The notes below the pieces were generated by a model. It saw only the letters and a program-made list of their open reading frames with translations. It ran no database searches and was not told the DNA's origin. Positions 61,273 through 64,000 of a stretch of DNA of 64,000 nt are shown here, piece by piece; the first letter of the stretch is position 1; every line of letters begins with the position of its first letter. The DNA is taken from positions 806,001-870,000 of the forward strand of contig DATKUL010000002.1 in the NCBI GenBank assembly GCA_035530615.1. Direction: 5' to 3'. The translations under genes and the position numbers were made by a program. The stretch is from Candidatus Paceibacterota bacterium. GTDB lineage: Bacteria; Actinomycetota; Actinomycetes; Nanopelagicales; Nanopelagicaceae.

Positions 61273-62554
61273 GCTCTTCTTCACTTGTTGGTGTTTCTCG
61301 TTCGACAAGAACGCTGCTAATTCGACGACGACGGCCAATTGGACGCTCAGCGGTGATATTCCACCCGCTTAGAAATATCGTGCTTCCAGGGATCGGAACC
61401 CGGCCCAACTTCTTTGCCATCAAACCGCCAATGGAATCAACATCATGATATTCCGCTTCTGGAATGGTGATGTCGAGTTCGCGTGCAAAATCTTCCACAT
61501 GGAGTCCCGCCTGCGCCCTAGCCTTATTCTCACTGAGCCAGGAAAATTCTTCCTCCCCATCGTCGAACTCGTCTTCGATCTCACCGACGATCTCTTCAAT
61601 AATGTCTTCGATCGTGATGATGCCAGCGGTGCCACCGTATTCATCAATCACAATCGCTAAGTGAATCTGATTGCGCTGCATATCCTTTAGCAACTCAGCA
61701 GCTATTTTGTTCTCTGGAACGAAATTAGCCGGACGCATCAACTGTTCAACGCGTTCAGTCTGCTCTGCATCGTGATGATCAAGGGCGCGTTTAGCCAGAT
61801 CCTTGACATAGGCAATTCCGATGATGTTATCGACATCTTCATCTACGACCGGAATACGGGAGAATCCAGAGCGAAGAGCCAATGAGAGTGCCTGCCGAAG
61901 CGTCTTGTCCTTCTCAATCCAGACCATTTCTGTTCGCGGAATCATGAGTTCGCGGACCAAAGTGTCGCCAAGTTCAAAAACTGAGTGGATCATTTCGTGC
62001 TCGTCAGATTCAACAAAACCGCGCTCGTGCGCCTGATCCACTAAATCGCGAAGCTCGGCTTCGTTGGCAAAGGGGCCTTGTCTGAATCCTTTGCCGGGCG
62101 TAATTGCATTGCCAAGAGCAATGAGCAGGCGGGTGATCGGTGTGAGAATGCTTGCCAAGTAGAAGGTGACAATCGCACCGCTGCGTGCCCAAAAATGTGG
62201 ATTCTGCCTGCCTAGGGTGCGGGGTCCGACACCAACAATGACGTATGAGACAACGACCATGATGACAACCGTGAGGAAGAGCGCCTGCCCCCCATCAAAT
62301 ATTTCAAGGAGCACAACAGAGAGAAGAACGGTCGCAGAGAGTTCGCACGTCTTTCGAACCAGAAGGGCGACATTGAGATAGCGGGCTAGATCTTGTGTCA
62401 CCCGTCGCAAGATGGGACCGCCACTGAGGCGTTCCAACTCTTCGATCTTGACGCGGGATATCGTCGTGAGAGCGGTTTCACTTCCGGCCAAGAAACCAGC
62501 AAAGGCTAGTAAGAAAACGATGGCAACAAGGAATAACGGGGTCACTTCATCCAC
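61259..62554 (-). CDS. CorC/HlyC-type CBS-domain membrane protein
   Basis: 431 residues. A DUF21/CNNM membrane region (1-180, about four spans) is followed by two CBS domains (about 205-330) and a C-terminal CorC-HlyC domain (335-420). The family is tied to magnesium or cobalt efflux. It starts with GTG inside the end of ybeY (13 bp overlap), so translation is coupled. Confidence 0.92.
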   Translation of the reverse strand: MDEVTPLFLVAIVFLLAFAGFLAGSETALTTISRVKIEELERLSGGPILRRVTQDLARYLNVALLVRKTCELSATVLLSVVLLEIFDGGQALFLTVVIMVVVSYVIVGVGPRTLGRQNPHFWARSGAIVTFYLASILTPITRLLIALGNAITPGKGFRQGPFANEAELRDLVDQAHERGFVESDEHEMIHSVFELGDTLVRELMIPRTEMVWIEKDKTLRQALSLALRSGFSRIPVVDEDVDNIIGIAYVKDLAKRALDHHDAEQTERVEQLMRPANFVPENKIAAELLKDMQRNQIHLAIVIDEYGGTAGIITIEDIIEEIVGEIEDEFDDGEEEFSWLSENKARAQAGLHVEDFARELDITIPEAEYHDVDSIGGLMAKKLGRVPIPGSTIFLSGWNITAERPIGRRRRISSVLVERETPTSEEEHDEL

Positions 62555-62976
62555 CGATCAACTATTGATTCTTGGAGTGTAAACATCTCTTTTTCATCCT
62601 CGGCCGTAGCATGGTCATAACCCACAATATGCAAGAGACCGTGAACACTCAAGATTGACAATTCGCGATCAAAGTCATTTCCAGCGTCCTTGGCTTGAGC
62701 CTGGGCAATCGTTGGACAGAGGACGATATCGCCGAGTATTCCAATCTCTTCTGACCCTGGTTCGATCTCATCCATAGGGAAGGAGAGCACATCTGTAGGA
62801 CCTGGTTCGCCCATCCATTTGATGTGAAGCGCCGTCATTTCTGCTTCGTCCACGAGAAGAACGTTGAGATCGCACTCTGGGTTTAAATCAAGTTCCGAGA
62901 TTCCAAAGGCGAGTAGCGAGATTAATCTTTCCTCTGGGAAATCGACACCGGAGCGATTCTGTATATCTATCGCCAT
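62542..62976 (-). CDS. ybeY: Endoribonuclease YbeY
   Basis: 144 residues. The zinc site SVHGLLHIVGYDHATAEDE (HxxxHxxGxxH) lies near residues 112-130. It matures the 3' end of 16S rRNA and takes part in ribosome quality control. It begins two bases after phoH and overlaps the CorC-type gene. Confidence 0.95.
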   Translation of the reverse strand: MAIDIQNRSGVDFPEERLISLLAFGISELDLNPECDLNVLLVDEAEMTALHIKWMGEPGPTDVLSFPMDEIEPGSEEIGILGDIVLCPTIAQAQAKDAGNDFDRELSILSVHGLLHIVGYDHATAEDEKEMFTLQESIVDRWMK

Positions 62977-62978
62977 AT

Positions 62979-63986
62979 TTAGTTGCCGGGACGAAGTTGG
63001 CGAGGAACTCGATCCTGCTGCAACTGCGCCTGGCGTTCATCACCATACTTGCCGTAGGCCTCAACAATCTCTCCGACCAAACTATTTCGGACAACATCTT
63101 GCGAACTCAAATCAATGAAAGCAATGTCATCGATACCGACCAAGATATCGCGGATGACTTTAAGTCCCGATTTCGCCCCAGAAGGTAGATCCATCTGGGT
63201 AACATCACCCGTTATTACCATTCTTGAACCAAATCCAAGACGCGTGAGGAACATCTTCATTTGCTCAGGTGAAGTGTTCTGGGCTTCGTCCAAAATAATG
63301 AAGGCATCATTAAGTGTTCGCCCACGCATATAAGCAAGCGGGGCAACTTCTATGACTCCAGTCTGCATCAGGCGCGGAATGGACTCTTGGTCAATCATGT
63401 CGTGAAGCGCATCGAAAAGCGGACGAAGATACGGATCTATTTTCTCCGACAAGGTTCCGGGTAGGAATCCGAGGTGCTCCCCCGCCTCAACTGCAGGGCG
63501 GGTAAGAATAATTCGATTGACTTCCTTAGCTTGCAATGCAGCGACGGCTTTTGCCATTGCGAGATAGGTTTTGCCCGTCCCTGCCGGGCCAATTCCAAAA
63601 GTAATTGTGTTCTGGTCGATCGCGTCCACATAGTGCTTCTGGTTGGCAGTCTTGGGACGAATTGATCGTCCGCGGTTACTTAAAATATTGAGCGATAGGA
63701 CTTCAGCAGGATGATCTTGCGGAACTTGGCGCATCATGGAGATAGCGCGAACAACGAGTTCGCTTGAGAGCATCTGACCCGATCGGATGACAACGAGCAA
63801 TTCATTCAGGAGAGCCTCAAGGCGGCGACCCTCTTCGGAATCGCCTTGGAAAGTAATCTCATTTCCGCGGACAGTAATGGTCAGGGTCGGAAAACCAGCC
63901 TCAATAATTCTTAGGTGAGAATCGGTAACACCAAGCAGGGCGACCATAGGAATGGCGCTGGGCACCGCAAATAGGGTTCTTTCCAT
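62979..63986 (-). CDS. phoH: PhoH-like ATPase
   Basis: 335 residues. The P-loop GIGPAGTGKTYLAMAKAVA lies near 130-148 and Walker B FIILDEAQNTS near 230. An N-terminal KH-like part occupies about 15-90. It is complete and starts 14 bp from the right edge. PhoH and YbeY are usually encoded together and are both linked to RNA handling. Confidence 0.94.
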   Translation of the reverse strand: MERTLFAVPSAIPMVALLGVTDSHLRIIEAGFPTLTITVRGNEITFQGDSEEGRRLEALLNELLVVIRSGQMLSSELVVRAISMMRQVPQDHPAEVLSLNILSNRGRSIRPKTANQKHYVDAIDQNTITFGIGPAGTGKTYLAMAKAVAALQAKEVNRIILTRPAVEAGEHLGFLPGTLSEKIDPYLRPLFDALHDMIDQESIPRLMQTGVIEVAPLAYMRGRTLNDAFIILDEAQNTSPEQMKMFLTRLGFGSRMVITGDVTQMDLPSGAKSGLKVIRDILVGIDDIAFIDLSSQDVVRNSLVGEIVEAYGKYGDERQAQLQQDRVPRQLRPGN

Positions 63987-64000
63987 TGGACTTATTCTAC

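Overview
The window looks like an actinobacterial chromosome of roughly balanced base composition. The gene order ffh-glnD-glnB-amtB-ftsY-smc-rnc-rpmF-DUF177-sepIVA-coaD-rsmD-recG, an IclR gene divergent from leuCD, a lysine-tailed HU, DevR/DevS-type regulators and phoH-ybeY-CorC are all actinobacterial hallmarks. A freshwater lineage such as Nanopelagicales is possible, but that is a guess from gene content.

Layout. (1) Positions 1 to about 10.4 kb are a variable region. Short, mostly unrelated genes (small membrane protein, HIT-like protein, secreted proteins, an ECF sigma factor with a membrane partner, an EamA transporter, ArsM, a degraded tRNA, a broken MFS gene) are separated by at least eight copies of a ~26 bp repeat. 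All copies point the same way, giving an array that looks like gene cassettes. No integrase is in view and the repeat does not match the classical attC consensus. (2) From 10.5 to 26 kb lies a conserved minus-strand block for protein targeting, nitrogen control, chromosome structure, RNA processing, CoA synthesis and DNA repair. (3) From 26 to 31.6 kb lies cydABDC for cytochrome bd oxidase and its assembly exporter. (4) From 31.8 to 39.9 kb are rpmB, thiL, a RAM-domain protein, ddl-gpsA-plsC, HU, leuDC and a divergent NdgR-like regulator.

(5) From 39.9 to 57 kb is an anaerobic respiration island. It holds a NarL-type two-component pair, a cupredoxin-like lipoprotein with a Tat-exported iron-sulfur protein and an unusual NrfD-like protein carrying an extracellular Ig-like domain, a DevR/DevS-like pair, two NarK transporters and narGHJI. 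(6) From 57 to 58.7 kb are a DinB-like protein, a HepT/MntA-type toxin-antitoxin pair with an HTH fused to the antitoxin, tRNA-Glu and tRNA-Gln. (7) From 58.7 kb to the end are gltX, an FAH-family hydrolase, a cytidine-deaminase-like protein, a CorC-type CBS protein, ybeY and phoH.

Together, the bd oxidase, nitrate reductase and DevRS modules suggest a cell that meets low oxygen. The amtB-glnB-glnD operon carries GlnR-type boxes. The most unusual items are the cassette-like repeat array, the cupredoxin/FeS/NrfD module without a visible catalytic subunit, and a perfect 24 bp stem-loop that covers the ribosome-binding site of the DevR-like gene.
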